From Deltaproteobacteria bacterium (lineage in GTDB: Bacteria > UBA10199 > DSSB01 > JACPFA01), in assembly GCA_016183235.1 (NCBI GenBank), contig JACPFA010000014.1:62001-126000 (forward strand): DNA of 64,000 nucleotides, given 5' to 3'. How positions within the stretch are numbered: position 1 is the first letter of the stretch; every line of letters begins with the position of its first letter. The notes under the pieces are model-generated. The model saw only the letters and a list, made by a program, of their open reading frames with translations, was not told the origin of the DNA and did no database searches. Of this stretch, positions 23,017-32,700 are shown in pieces. Position numbers and translations under genes: made by a program.

Positions 23017-25614
23017 TTAATGAAGCATGGGGAAGTTGATTTCATACCGTGTCCCAACCCCTGGTACCGACTGAATTTGCAGGGTACCCCCTAAAGAACC
23101 AACAATTTGTTGTAATTGCTGCTCTCGTGAGGGGGTCATTCCAACACTATTATCTTGATATATGATCCGCTGCGGATCCACTTGGATAGCCATTTGAGCC
23201 CAGCGCTGCCTTGGCTCTTGGGTTGGAATCCCATTGACAATAGGGGGAGCATATTCTCGGGCATTCTGCACCCATAATTGTAACATCTGTCGTGCCAAAC
23301 CTTCTGGAATGCTGGGACCCCCTGTACCTACTCGCACCGTCACAGAATCAGTGGGCAAAAGTTGCAGCTCTCTCGCCACAAATCTCTCCCAATCTGCAAC
23401 CCTATTCCCGTACCCTAAGGAGAAAGTACTCTCAGACAACTGGGGTAATTGATCACGGCCCCACTTCTGCACAGATGGCTCTTGTAAGCTCTGAGTACTA
23501 TCATTAGGCATCATGATTTGAGGGGGATAATCTGCACGCGTAGATCTCAAAGGCCCAAAACGCAGTTCAAAGCGAGTGCCCTTCCCTACCGCCGATTCAA
23601 TTCGAAGGGCCCCATCATGAACCGCCACCGCCTTAGCAACCGCATAAGTTCCAACCCCAGTCCCGGCATCATCGGTTCGACCAGCCCTATTGCCAAACTC
23701 CAATAAGTCCCCCAAGAACTTGGTTGGAATGCCTGAGCCATTATCTTCGTATTTCACCCAATGACGATAAACTTCCAAATTCACTCGAAGCGGTACCACC
23801 GGATTTTGATAAGCTACAGAGTTAACTGCCAAATTTTTTAAAGCTAGAAAGACCAAGCCAGGGTAACCTGAAGATTCCCGATAGTGAAGGCGGACAGTCA
23901 CTTGAGCCTGTGAGCTTAAATACTCAGAGACACGATGCGTTAGTTCACCCCACTGAATTGCCCTTTGGGTGGGCATCCTTCCCGAAGCAAGACTAAACAA
24001 GTCATCGATAAGATAATAATTAAATTCTATATCTTTTAAACGTTCGGGACTGAGTTGCTTTCCACCAGGCAGCAGTTCAGCATACCCCTTCAAAACCGCG
24101 ACGGAATTGTTGATATCGTGAAGTAGCAAAGCACGATATCGCGATCTAGCGCCCTTGGGTAACATAGCATCTAATGTGTTGAATGAAACACTGAGCTGTT
24201 GTAAATCCCTTCTGATTTCGGCAGAGTCAACCCCTGCCCTGGTAAAATGTCGATAAACTCTTTCTGCATTCGCTCGAAATATCGAAAAATAATTGCTATA
24301 GAAAGGAGGAACCTCTTCCAAAGGACCGGCGATAGCATCTAAATCCAATTTTGAGAATTGACGAGATGGCCAAGAAGATTTTTTACCTTTGGGAAATAAG
24401 TGGGCCCCAGGTCGGCTGGCTGGTTCTGTACCTTTCCCTGACATTTGACTTATAAAAGGCCCTGCCGGGGTTTGCCACGCCCATTTCGGCTCGCCAAGAC
24501 CTGGCACCTTAACCATATCCCAATGTAATTTGCCTAAATATTTCCTCAAAGATAAGGGCTGTAGATCATAGGTCACCGGGCCCAGCAAATTCAAATGACC
24601 CCATTGCGTAAGCACATCGGCCATGAGCCACCCGCCTCCACGTTGAGGTTGCCAGCCTAAGCCCTGTTCAACGACCTGCAAAGCACCCAAAGCACTTCCT
24701 TGAGTGACATGAGGCACGGCTTTACGAGCCACCATTGCCCAGGGGTTTAAACTAGTACTGCCCACTTGAGCAAGCCCCCATTGAGCGCCCAAACCGGTGA
24801 CCCGAAAGACCGCAACCGCCAAACCCATGTGTTGTAAACGTTCGCCAAAATGATGGAAGGCTTGGGAGTCGCCATCCCAATAGGCAAGACTCGTGGAGCC
24901 CAGGGTAGCAACGCCTACTTCCGAAGCAATGCCTGTGCTCCCTGCCACTAAGGCCCGGCCTATGGTGCCACGGCCCAGCCAGGCAACCCCTGTCCTCCCT
25001 ACACCTAAAGCTGTTTTTGCCCTAACCACTTGGCCAACAGGCCCGGCTAACACCATGGGTACCCAAAACTTAGGGTCGCTCCCTACATTGAAAAGGTGAG
25101 CTGCACTCATGGGTAGCGATTCAACAAAGGAGCCATTTCCCGACAAAATGGCCAAGCGTTTTTGAGCTATTTTAAGGGCTTGTTGCCCGGCAAACGTTTC
25201 GGGTTTTAAAGCCAAAATGGCTTGCGTTAGGGCATCGCTACTCGCCAAATCTTCGGCTAATAATAATCGCTGCACAAGATTGGTTAACGATTGAATGGCT
25301 AACTCTTCGTTGGGCGAGTGAATAATATCGCTTAATTCGGCAAAAAATTTTGTTCCGACATTTTGACGCAATTGAGCAGCAAAGGTGGGATTGAGAAAAA
25401 ATAAAAACTGCCCAAAGGTTTCGGCGCAGCGGTAGGCTGGTTGCACCCTAGCCAATAATGCCTCGGTTGCATCGGTAGGGCCGGCTGACTTTTCTAAATG
25501 GAGGGCTAATTGATTAACAACTAAATTGAGTAATTGTTTATCAAAAGAAGCGACTGGGCCAGACCCCAATGCAGGACAGACTTGCGATGGACAGACGAAC
25601 GCAACAGATACCAC
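23017..25614 (-). CDS. Large histidine kinase-like protein with two ATPase folds
   Basis: The 865-residue product starts at a GTG at 25614 with GAGGTGAGG upstream. The N-terminal 450 residues have Gly/Ala-rich hydrophobic helices of unknown role. At about residue 500 an H-box-like stretch LLLHDINNSVAVLKGYAELL gives a likely phospho-His. A HATPase_c domain follows, with LAVNSVAYQN (N box), YEDNGSGIP (G1) and GTGVGTYAVAKAV (G2). A second, weaker HATPase-like unit ends the protein (LWVQNAREYA, IYQDNSVGMTP, IQSVPGVGTRYEINFP) and seems to lack the glycine-rich G2 loop. No response regulator is nearby. Confidence 0.75.
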   Translation of the reverse strand: MVSVAFVCPSQVCPALGSGPVASFDKQLLNLVVNQLALHLEKSAGPTDATEALLARVQPAYRCAETFGQFLFFLNPTFAAQLRQNVGTKFFAELSDIIHSPNEELAIQSLTNLVQRLLLAEDLASSDALTQAILALKPETFAGQQALKIAQKRLAILSGNGSFVESLPMSAAHLFNVGSDPKFWVPMVLAGPVGQVVRAKTALGVGRTGVAWLGRGTIGRALVAGSTGIASEVGVATLGSTSLAYWDGDSQAFHHFGERLQHMGLAVAVFRVTGLGAQWGLAQVGSTSLNPWAMVARKAVPHVTQGSALGALQVVEQGLGWQPQRGGGWLMADVLTQWGHLNLLGPVTYDLQPLSLRKYLGKLHWDMVKVPGLGEPKWAWQTPAGPFISQMSGKGTEPASRPGAHLFPKGKKSSWPSRQFSKLDLDAIAGPLEEVPPFYSNYFSIFRANAERVYRHFTRAGVDSAEIRRDLQQLSVSFNTLDAMLPKGARSRYRALLLHDINNSVAVLKGYAELLPGGKQLSPERLKDIEFNYYLIDDLFSLASGRMPTQRAIQWGELTHRVSEYLSSQAQVTVRLHYRESSGYPGLVFLALKNLAVNSVAYQNPVVPLRVNLEVYRHWVKYEDNGSGIPTKFLGDLLEFGNRAGRTDDAGTGVGTYAVAKAVAVHDGALRIESAVGKGTRFELRFGPLRSTRADYPPQIMMPNDSTQSLQEPSVQKWGRDQLPQLSESTFSLGYGNRVADWERFVARELQLLPTDSVTVRVGTGGPSIPEGLARQMLQLWVQNAREYAPPIVNGIPTQEPRQRWAQMAIQVDPQRIIYQDNSVGMTPSREQQLQQIVGSLGGTLQIQSVPGVGTRYEINFPMLH

Positions 25615-25670
25615 GGCCTTTACCTCACCTCGAAAAACCTACTCTCCTTCCTGACTATATATGTATGTAA

Positions 25671-25694
25671 TGGATCCCGGGTCAAGCCCGGGAT
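25671..25694. repeat. GC-rich palindromic repeat
   Basis: TGGATCCCGGGTCAAGCCCG followed by GGAT, a single copy of the family seen in tandem at 12413-12530. It lies between htrA and the kinase gene. Confidence 0.75.
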
Positions 25695-25705
25695 AACAAC
25701 AGTCG

Positions 25706-26758
25706 CTACGAAATATCTCCCACCTGGGTAAGATTGCCAATTTTTACCGTAATCGCCTTGTGCTCATGACGCCTTAAAAACTTGATTTCAACCGTCTTGC
25801 CAATCGGGGTATCGCTGACCCAAAGAGGCAAATCGCCTGCTGAATTGAGGGCACGACCATCATATTCTGTTACAATATCACCAGGTTCCATGCCGGCTAG
25901 GGCTGCAGGGCTACCCTTCACCACATCGGCCACCATGGCGCCTTGGCCATTTTCGATCCCCAAAACATTGGCCAAATCTGAGGGTACTTCTTGAATACTC
26001 ACTCCCAAATAACCACGATCGACTTTTCCTCCCTTAATGAGCTGGGGCGCCAAATTCTTCACCAGGTTGATAGGGATGGCAAAGCCAATACCTTGGCCAC
26101 TTTGCACCACCGCTGTGTTAAGCCCTACCACCTCACCACTGAGGTTAAACAAGGGCCCCCCTGAATTACCAGGATTGATCGATGCATCGGTTTGAATAAA
26201 ATTATCGTAGGGGCCAGCCCCAATATGCCTGCCCTTAGCGCTGATGATCCCGGCAGTGACGGTTTGACCTAAACCAAAGGGATTGCCGATGGCTAAAACC
26301 CAATCGCCTACTTGCACCACATCGGAATCACCCAGTTGAACGGTAGGCAGATCACCTTTGGCCGAAATTTTAATCACGGCAATATCGGTGCGCAAATCTT
26401 TCCCTATCACTTTAGCCTGAAACGTTCTGCCATCAGACAGATTCACGATAATTTCATCGGCCCCCATCACCACATGATTGTTGGTTAAAATATGCCCGTC
26501 TTTATCAATAATAAAACCTGAACCTAAACTATTTTGCCGACGGTTGCGCGGGGGCAGACCATAGTGCTGCCGAAAAAATTCGTCAAAGGGGCTGCGTAAC
26601 TTAACCGTTTTGGTCGTGCTAATGTTCACAACGGCGGGTTGAACCCGTTTGATCAGGTCTGAAAAAGAACCTGGATAAGAAGGGGTAAACCACCCCACGG
26701 CTTGAACCGTGCCGCTACTCCATAGACACAGCAACAGGAAAATCAGATATTTCCTCAT
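25706..26758 (-). CDS. HtrA/DegP-like periplasmic serine protease
   Basis: The 350-residue product has a signal peptide (residues 1-20, ending TVQA). Its trypsin-like domain has the catalytic His in ILTNNHVV, Asp in DLRTDIAVIKI and Ser in SINPGNSGGPLFNL. One PDZ domain (about residues 245-345) follows. The single PDZ makes it closer to DegS or short HtrA forms than to DegP, but it has no membrane anchor besides the signal. It is probably a quality-control protease of the envelope. The gene is followed downstream by a GC-rich repeat and preceded by the long palindrome region. Confidence 0.93.
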   Translation of the reverse strand: MRKYLIFLLLCLWSSGTVQAVGWFTPSYPGSFSDLIKRVQPAVVNISTTKTVKLRSPFDEFFRQHYGLPPRNRRQNSLGSGFIIDKDGHILTNNHVVMGADEIIVNLSDGRTFQAKVIGKDLRTDIAVIKISAKGDLPTVQLGDSDVVQVGDWVLAIGNPFGLGQTVTAGIISAKGRHIGAGPYDNFIQTDASINPGNSGGPLFNLSGEVVGLNTAVVQSGQGIGFAIPINLVKNLAPQLIKGGKVDRGYLGVSIQEVPSDLANVLGIENGQGAMVADVVKGSPAALAGMEPGDIVTEYDGRALNSAGDLPLWVSDTPIGKTVEIKFLRRHEHKAITVKIGNLTQVGDIS

Positions 26759-26885
26759 AATGCCGCCTAATTACTCAAAAAATACACTTATGGCAATACC
26801 AAATCAAACAAAGGTATTTTCAATTTTATTTGTAAATAGAGCCACGTCTTTTTGAGGTAGGGAGAGGCCAATGGAGAGCACGCGC

Positions 26886-27042
26886 CCGGTCGGCCTATGA
26901 TAGTTTCTGTCATTGCGAGCGGTGTCATCCCCGCGAAGGCGGGGACCCATGATAACGAGCGTGGCAATCCCATCGCTTAGGCAGAAGAGATTGCTTCACC
27001 CTGTTGGGTTCGCAATGACAGAAACTGCCATAGTCCGACCGG
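26886..27042. repeat. Long imperfect palindrome built on dispersed repeats
   Basis: CCGGTCGGCCTATGATAGTT... (26886-26918) pairs with 27010-27042 over 33 bp with three mismatches. The inner ends of both arms are TCTGTCATTGCGA and its complement, the terminal part of the dispersed repeat. The centre holds the modules GTCATCCCCGCGAAGGCGGG and GATTGCTTCACCCTGTTGGG. Weaker symmetry extends outward on both sides (TAGGGAGAGG near 26858 against CCTCCCCCTACC near 27080). Confidence 0.7.
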
Positions 27043-27124
27043 CTTTTTCATAGATGCGCTGAAAGGCTCTCCCTTGACCTCCCCCTACCCTGAAAAGACT
27101 TCTTCTCAAATATTTGAGAGATAT

Positions 27125-27325
27125 AAAAAGCAAGGGATGCGACTTTGCAGTTGAGTTAGCTTTTTCGACCCATCGCGGAAGCGCCGTGGCCCCCATGCGG
27201 GCTGGCCGGTATGGAAAGCCGGTTATACCGGAAGGATTCCATGCCGGCCAGCCCCATGAGGGTCGGCGATGGAGCGCCGGGTCGAAAAAGCTAACTCAAC
27301 TGCAAAGTCGCATCCCTTGCTTTTT
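27125..27325. repeat. Giant palindrome with 47-bp perfect arms (copy 1)
   Basis: The left arm 27125-27171 begins AAAAAGCAAGGGATGCGACT and ends TTTTTCGACCC. The right arm 27279-27325 is its exact reverse complement. The 107-bp body between them holds an inner imperfect stem around GGGCTGGCCGGTATGGAA and the core AAAGCCGGTTATACCGG. The body is shared with copies at 44677-44784 and 49208-49318, while the arms are unique. Plus-strand frames through this segment are products of the symmetry, not genes. Confidence 0.9.
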
Positions 27326-27364
27326 AGGTGCAGCGATGTGTAAATGAATTGAAGAATAAAAAAG

Positions 27365-27452
27365 AAGATTGCTTTTCCATCATGGATCCCCGCCTCCGCG
27401 GGGATGACACCGCTCGCAATGACATAGAGCCCTGCTGGGCTCTGAATGACAT
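27365..27452. repeat. Composite dispersed repeats upstream of bamD-like gene
   Basis: Modules GAAGATTGCTTTTCCATCAT, GGATCCCCGCCTCCGCGGGG, CGCTCGCAATGACA and AGAGCCCTGCTGGGCTCTGA occur in a row. They lie 50-140 bp before the lipoprotein start at 27503. Together with the two palindromes they fill the 744-bp gap after htrA; I see no gene in it. Confidence 0.7.
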
Positions 27453-27502
27453 CGTTATTTTAAGCTTGCCAGAGAGGTGAGGACTTTCATAGTATCTGCC
27501 TC

Positions 27503-28264
27503 ATGATTTTTCGAAGAACCTTGATGTTGTTTTTTATCATCTTGCTTGGCACGGGATGCGTGCAAAAAAAGTTGGCTCGTATTAATGAGCGTGATAGCGA
27601 GGCACAAGCTTTGAAAAAATGTCTGCGCTTAAGCGAAAAGAAGCATTTTGAAGAAGCGGTGGAGTGTTTGCAAATTTATAAAAGCCAATTCCCTAACTCC
27701 ACTTATTCTCAAGAAGCTGAACTCAATATTGGCGACAACTACTATCGAAAAAAAGAATACTTGTTGGCCGCAGAAAGCTATAAAGTTTTTGCTCAAACGA
27801 ATCCTGCTAGCGAAAAATTAGACTATGCTTATTACCGCATGGGCCTTTGTTATGAAAAAGAAATGCCTAAGGCCATTGACCGCGATCAAACCTATATCAA
27901 AGATGCCACCGATAGTTTTCACAAGGTGGTAGAGTATTTTCCGCAAAGCTCTTATGCCTACATGGCATCAGCCAAATACAATCAAATGCGCAACCGCGAG
28001 GCCAAAAAGCATTTTTATGTAGGTTACTTTTATTATCGCACCGGCGAATTTCGAGCTTCCATCCCACGTTTTCGCATTATCATGGAAGAATTTCACGACC
28101 TACCCATTGCCAAAGATGCTCACTATCACATTGCGATGGCCTATGCTAAATTAGATCGCATGGACGCAGCCCGCGAATTAGCAACTTCTTTTCTAGAAAA
28201 ATATCCCAGCAGTCGGTTTGCCAAAAAACTTAGCAAAAAATTATTAGGAGACCACCATGGATGA
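27503..28264 (+). CDS. bamD: BamD-like outer-membrane assembly lipoprotein
   Basis: The 253-residue product has a signal peptide with lipobox LLGTGCVQK (Cys at about residue 19). Five TPR-like units follow: CLQIYKSQFPNSTYSQEAEL, FAQTNPASEKLDYAYYRMGL, VVEYFPQSSYAYMASAKYNQ and others. The ReRNREAKKHF-type break before the last repeats fits BamD, which serves the BAM complex in outer-membrane protein insertion. The 3' end overlaps the next TPR gene by 8 bp. Confidence 0.85.
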   Translation: MIFRRTLMLFFIILLGTGCVQKKLARINERDSEAQALKKCLRLSEKKHFEEAVECLQIYKSQFPNSTYSQEAELNIGDNYYRKKEYLLAAESYKVFAQTNPASEKLDYAYYRMGLCYEKEMPKAIDRDQTYIKDATDSFHKVVEYFPQSSYAYMASAKYNQMRNREAKKHFYVGYFYYRTGEFRASIPRFRIIMEEFHDLPIAKDAHYHIAMAYAKLDRMDAARELATSFLEKYPSSRFAKKLSKKLLGDHHG

Positions 28265-28961
28265 AAGCCGCAAACTCTTTCAAGAAGGGAAACAATATTT
28301 TGTTAACCAAGAGTATGAATTGGCATTACCCATCTTGCAAAAATTGGTGGAAAAAGAAAATGGCTTTGCTGATGTTCACAACATGCTAGGGGTCATTGCC
28401 CACAACCATGGTCAATTTAGCGACGCCATCCATCAATTTGAAAAAGCCCTGCATATTAATCCCAAATACACCGAAGCCATGATGAATTTGGCCGTGCTTT
28501 ATAATGACCTGGGTCAATATAAAAAATCACGGGTCTTGTTTGAAAAGGTGAAGGCTAAAAGCAAGGCTGGTGGCAAAGGCAAGATGGACCCTAATGTGCG
28601 GGACAAACTGGCTAATCAACATAATATGGTGGGAGATATGTATAAGGGGATCGGGTTTTACCAAGAAGCCATTGAAGAATACAACAAGGCATTGAAGCTT
28701 GCCCCCCATTTTTACGACATTCGGCTTAAGCATGCTATTTGTTTGCGCGACTCTGGCAATTATACCCAAGCTTTAAAAGAACTGAGTAACATCGTAAAAG
28801 AAAATGCTAAATTTTTATCGGCTCGTATCGAACGAGGCGTGACCCTTTATGCCACCGGAAAACATAAAGAGGCCATCGAAGAATGGAAAAAGATTTCGAA
28901 AGAATACCCCCACTACGAAAAAGCCCAAATGTATTTGAAATTAACGGCCAGCCACGGATAG
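28257..28961 (+). CDS. TPR-repeat protein
   Basis: The 234-residue product is built from about six TPR units, for example AIHQFEKALHINPKYTEAMM and AIEEYNKALKLAPHFYDIRL. It has no signal peptide or membrane segment, so it is probably cytoplasmic. It shares an 8-bp overlap with the bamD-like gene, which indicates translational coupling. The partner protein is unknown. Confidence 0.8.
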   Translation: MDESRKLFQEGKQYFVNQEYELALPILQKLVEKENGFADVHNMLGVIAHNHGQFSDAIHQFEKALHINPKYTEAMMNLAVLYNDLGQYKKSRVLFEKVKAKSKAGGKGKMDPNVRDKLANQHNMVGDMYKGIGFYQEAIEEYNKALKLAPHFYDIRLKHAICLRDSGNYTQALKELSNIVKENAKFLSARIERGVTLYATGKHKEAIEEWKKISKEYPHYEKAQMYLKLTASHG

Positions 28962-28980
28962 AAATAGGATGAAAAAATCA

Positions 28981-29706
28981 TTATCGGGATAGGGGGGAAC
29001 GTTCCTTTTCTCGAACTTGCCACCAAGGATACTCAAATAACTTTTCTTGGGCCTGTTGCAAGACCCGTCGCCTTTGGGGCTCATTCTCAAGCCGGCGACA
29101 CTCCTCAGCACTACAGCAGGTGACTGGCTTGCTTCCTAGGCGTTCGTCAATATACAAAATGGTTCGACACGCAAATGGGAGAGCATCGGGATCTGCCCCC
29201 TCCTCGCTTGGCCCCGCAACAGGTATGGCGGTACGTTCTGGATCAACCGTTGGGTTCGTTTCGGCAACGATTTCCTCTCGACAAGGTAAAAGTTCACCCG
29301 TTCGAGGATTTTCCCTCACCAGATCACCCAAAGGACACACACAAACAGAAATCCCCGCTGTATCTTCATGTCGAACCGTACCTGGAACACATTGACATTT
29401 CTTCTTGCCTGTCTCGGGATCTACAACTATCACTGCACCCAGTTGGCAGGTAGGGTCCACCCCGGCCCCGATCATGGGACGCTCATCAGGGCCTAATGCA
29501 CCACCCTGCCCTGGCCCCATAAGCTTCAGACCACCCTGGTTAGGATCGCCCTCACCAGGATCAGCTGGCCCGGGGCCTTCTATGATCGTTGGCCCTCCCC
29601 CCAATCCCACGCCCGTACCCTGCGTTGGACCTGTGGGTTCTTGCGGACCACAAGAAAAGATACTTGCAATCACGACCCAAACGCTCAATAAAAAAAGGGG
29701 TTTCAT
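28981..29706 (-). CDS. Gly/Pro-rich lipoprotein next to kinase
   Basis: The 241-residue product has a signal peptide with lipobox IFSCGP (Cys at about residue 19). A Gly/Pro-rich segment (about 20-80) follows, then a Cys-containing region with CQCVPGTVRHEDTAG and CVCPLGDLV, two CxC motifs, and CRTILYIDERLGSKPVTCC plus CSAEEC later. The eight or more Cys suggest disulfides or metal binding in the periplasm. I do not recognise a family. It follows the kinase-sigma54 regulator by 6 bp and is probably co-transcribed with it. Confidence 0.6.
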   Translation of the reverse strand: MKPLFLLSVWVVIASIFSCGPQEPTGPTQGTGVGLGGGPTIIEGPGPADPGEGDPNQGGLKLMGPGQGGALGPDERPMIGAGVDPTCQLGAVIVVDPETGKKKCQCVPGTVRHEDTAGISVCVCPLGDLVRENPRTGELLPCREEIVAETNPTVDPERTAIPVAGPSEEGADPDALPFACRTILYIDERLGSKPVTCCSAEECRRLENEPQRRRVLQQAQEKLFEYPWWQVREKERSPLSR

Positions 29707-29712
29707 CGTATT

Positions 29713-32700
29713 TCAACTTTCAGCATCAATCCCATAAAGACTCAACTTAGTATATAATGTACGCCGACCAATCTTCAATAGCTTTGCGGCGCGAACTTTA
29801 TTGCCTCGTGATTTCTTCATGGCATCGAGGATGGTTTGTCTTTCAAGCTCGGCAATCAGACCATCTAAGCCTTTTTTAGAAAGCGTTTCATGTCGCACCT
29901 CGCGAAGGTGGGAGGAAAGCAGGTCGACCGAAATCTTCGAAGCCCCCATAGCAATAGCCCGATGGATTTCATTTTGAAGTTCACGAATATTGCCAGGCCA
30001 GTCATAATCCATAAGAATCTTCAACGCCTCTTTTGAAATTTTCACTTTCTTAGCCTTGGCTTTTTTAGCCTCTTCGGCAAGAAAATAACCGATGAGCAAG
30101 GGAATATCCTCCCGGCGTTCACGAAGGGACGGCAGGTTGATCTGGATCCCCTTGATTCGATAGTAGAGGTCTTGCCGAAATTTGCCCTGGGCCATCAATT
30201 CTTTCAAATCTTTATTGGAGGCCGAGATCAACCGAACCTCTACCTTGCGATAGTCCTTTGCACCAACGGGACGCACCTCGCCTTCTTGAATCACCCTTAA
30301 TAGCTTTGCCTGCATGGAAAGCCCCATATCACCCACCTCATCTAAAAAAAGCGTTCCACCATGAGCCATCTCAAAAAGACCGATTTTGTCTGTGTGGGCA
30401 CCCGTAAACGACCCTTTGGTGTGACCGAACAGCTCGCTCTCTAATAGCGTTTCAGAAAGTGCTGTGCAATTTTCGGCAATAAAAGGCCCGTGCTTACGCG
30501 GCCCATGATAATGAATGGCTTGGGCCAACAATTCTTTGCCGGTGCCGGTTTCACCGTGAAGAAAAACATTAATATCCGAATCCATCATGCGATCGATGGT
30601 CTTCAAGACGTTCTTGATGGCCGCACTTTCGCCAATGATTTTGTCGTAAGTATAGCACAGTGCTATCTCTTCGTTCTGGCGTTTGAGGTTCTCCTTCATA
30701 GCCTCTAAATTAGCTGAGGTCTCTCCCAAATCTTTTTGCAAACGACTGTTCAGTGTTTCAATCAACGTCTTTGATTTTTTGAGTTCTTCGATCTTTTCGG
30801 CATTTTCTTGGTGCAAACGGGCATGCTCAAGGGCAAGCGTTGCCTGATCAGCCAAGGCTTCGATAAGCGAAAGGTGTTGTTTTTCAAACACCCCTTCTCG
30901 AAAACGATTGTCGAGATAAATAAGGCCTACCGTTCGTGAACCCGATTGCAAAGGCACACAAAGCACCGAACGCAGTTTTAAAGTCAAAACCGATTGTGCC
31001 AATGAAAAGCGTTCGTCTTGTTGGGCATCAAAGACCACCACCGGAGCACCCTTGTGCATCACCTCCTGAGCAATCGTATAACTAAATTTTTCTTCTTCTT
31101 TTTGCAGGGTCTCGCGGTCGAGATTACGAGCCGCCCGCACCTCGAAGGCTTGCCTTTCCGAATGAATCACAAAACCACGTTCAGCATCGGTGAGTTCAAT
31201 CGCTGCATCAAGGATCTCGGCTAAAAGCGGGTCTAGGCCTTGCCGCACCAACAACCGACGATTAATCTGAATCCATTTTTGAAAAGGAAATTCCATAGGC
31301 TCCTCCTCAATGGGCTTGGGTTCTACTTCAAACTTGCGAAGGGCTGCCTTCACTTTTTCTTTTTTGCGATCTCTAAAAAAACTCTCTCGAAATTCACCTG
31401 GCACCTTTAATGAAAGTTTGTTTAAAATCTTTAAGGCCGTTTCATAATCGTGCTGAGCCGCTTGCCAATTGCCGCGGGCAAAAGCCAACTCCGCACTATC
31501 CACATACATCTGCCAAAGGGAGATGTGCATGCCTCGCTGATTGGCATCCTCCTTCACCTCCTGAAGCCATTGATCAATTTGGGAATCTTCGACTCGACCT
31601 TGAGCTGTACGTAGCTTTGCCTCTAACCAATCGGCTTGGAGTAAATAATGCCGTTGTGATGCCGTGGTAGCGCGAAAGCGAAGCTCGGCCAAAGTCTTAT
31701 GGCAGGTATTAAAGTCACATTGGTGCAATTCAAAATAGCCTCGTGCCAATAGAGCCTGTAAGATAGGCTGGGCATCTTGGAGACTCATGGCGTAGGCTAA
31801 GGCCTGATCAAGATAGCGTTTTACCTGCTCCCAATTGCCCTTTCCCTCTTCACTCACTGAAAGTAGATAAAGGTTGTAGGCCTGCAAGGGTTTTAGGTCT
31901 TCCCGTTGGGCAAGCTGCAACGATTCAGAAAAGGCCTGCTCGGCCTCGCTCCACCGACCAAAATAGAGGTAAATATTACCCAAATTATTGGTAAGGGTCG
32001 CCACAAGTGTTTTGTGATCGAGTTCGCGGGCAAGAGTTAAGGCCTGTTGAAAAAGCTGGTAGGCTTCTTGCCAGTTGCCTTGATCAAATTGCAACGTTCC
32101 CGCATTGGCCAACAGACTTGCCTCGTTATCTTTTCTTTCTGCTTTCGCTGCCCACTTGGCAGCCGCGGCATAGTGTTGAACGGCCTTTGAAAAATCCTTT
32201 TTCGCTTGTGCTACTAAAGCAGAAAAGTGCTCATAACGGGTTCGTTTTTCAAAAGGGGCCTCTTCAAACCAACCAGAAGGTATCTTGGCAAGAATCTCTT
32301 CTGTTAAAGCCAAATGTCCTTGGTGACAGGCTAAGTCCACGCGCATCAGTTCACTTTCTAAAGAAGGTTTTCCAACCAATAAAGGATGGTTCTGCATTTG
32401 CCGGAGGCAGTTTTGAGCTTCAACAAATCGACCTTGTTCAATCAAACCATGAATCGCACTTGCAAAAAAGTCTTCCACCTCTTGCTTGTTTTTCCAGGCA
32501 TGGATTTGTTGGAGATAAGGCTCGGCAAATGCCCAAGCCCCGGTCTTGTCGCCCGAACGCGCCAATCGTTGCAGCTCTTGCAGTGCCTCGGTGCTAGACA
32601 AGGAGACGGGATAGGATTTTTGTTTTTTGTGGGTCGTTGTCTGGGGAGAAGAAGGCGGCGCCCATACAAGGGGAAATGTCTCTTTCTCATATTCATTGAG

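Noticed and set aside
27188-27275. Integron attC-like site in the palindrome body
   Set aside because: The core GGTTATACC does not fit the attC R box pattern and no integrase or cassette genes are present.
27114-27347. 77-residue frame across palindrome copy 1
   Set aside because: Entirely inside a perfect inverted repeat; its peptide arises from the symmetry and has no family likeness.
32007-32597. 196-residue frame antisense to the kinase-activator
   Set aside because: Lies opposite the TPR region of a clear gene; composition is that of a shadow.
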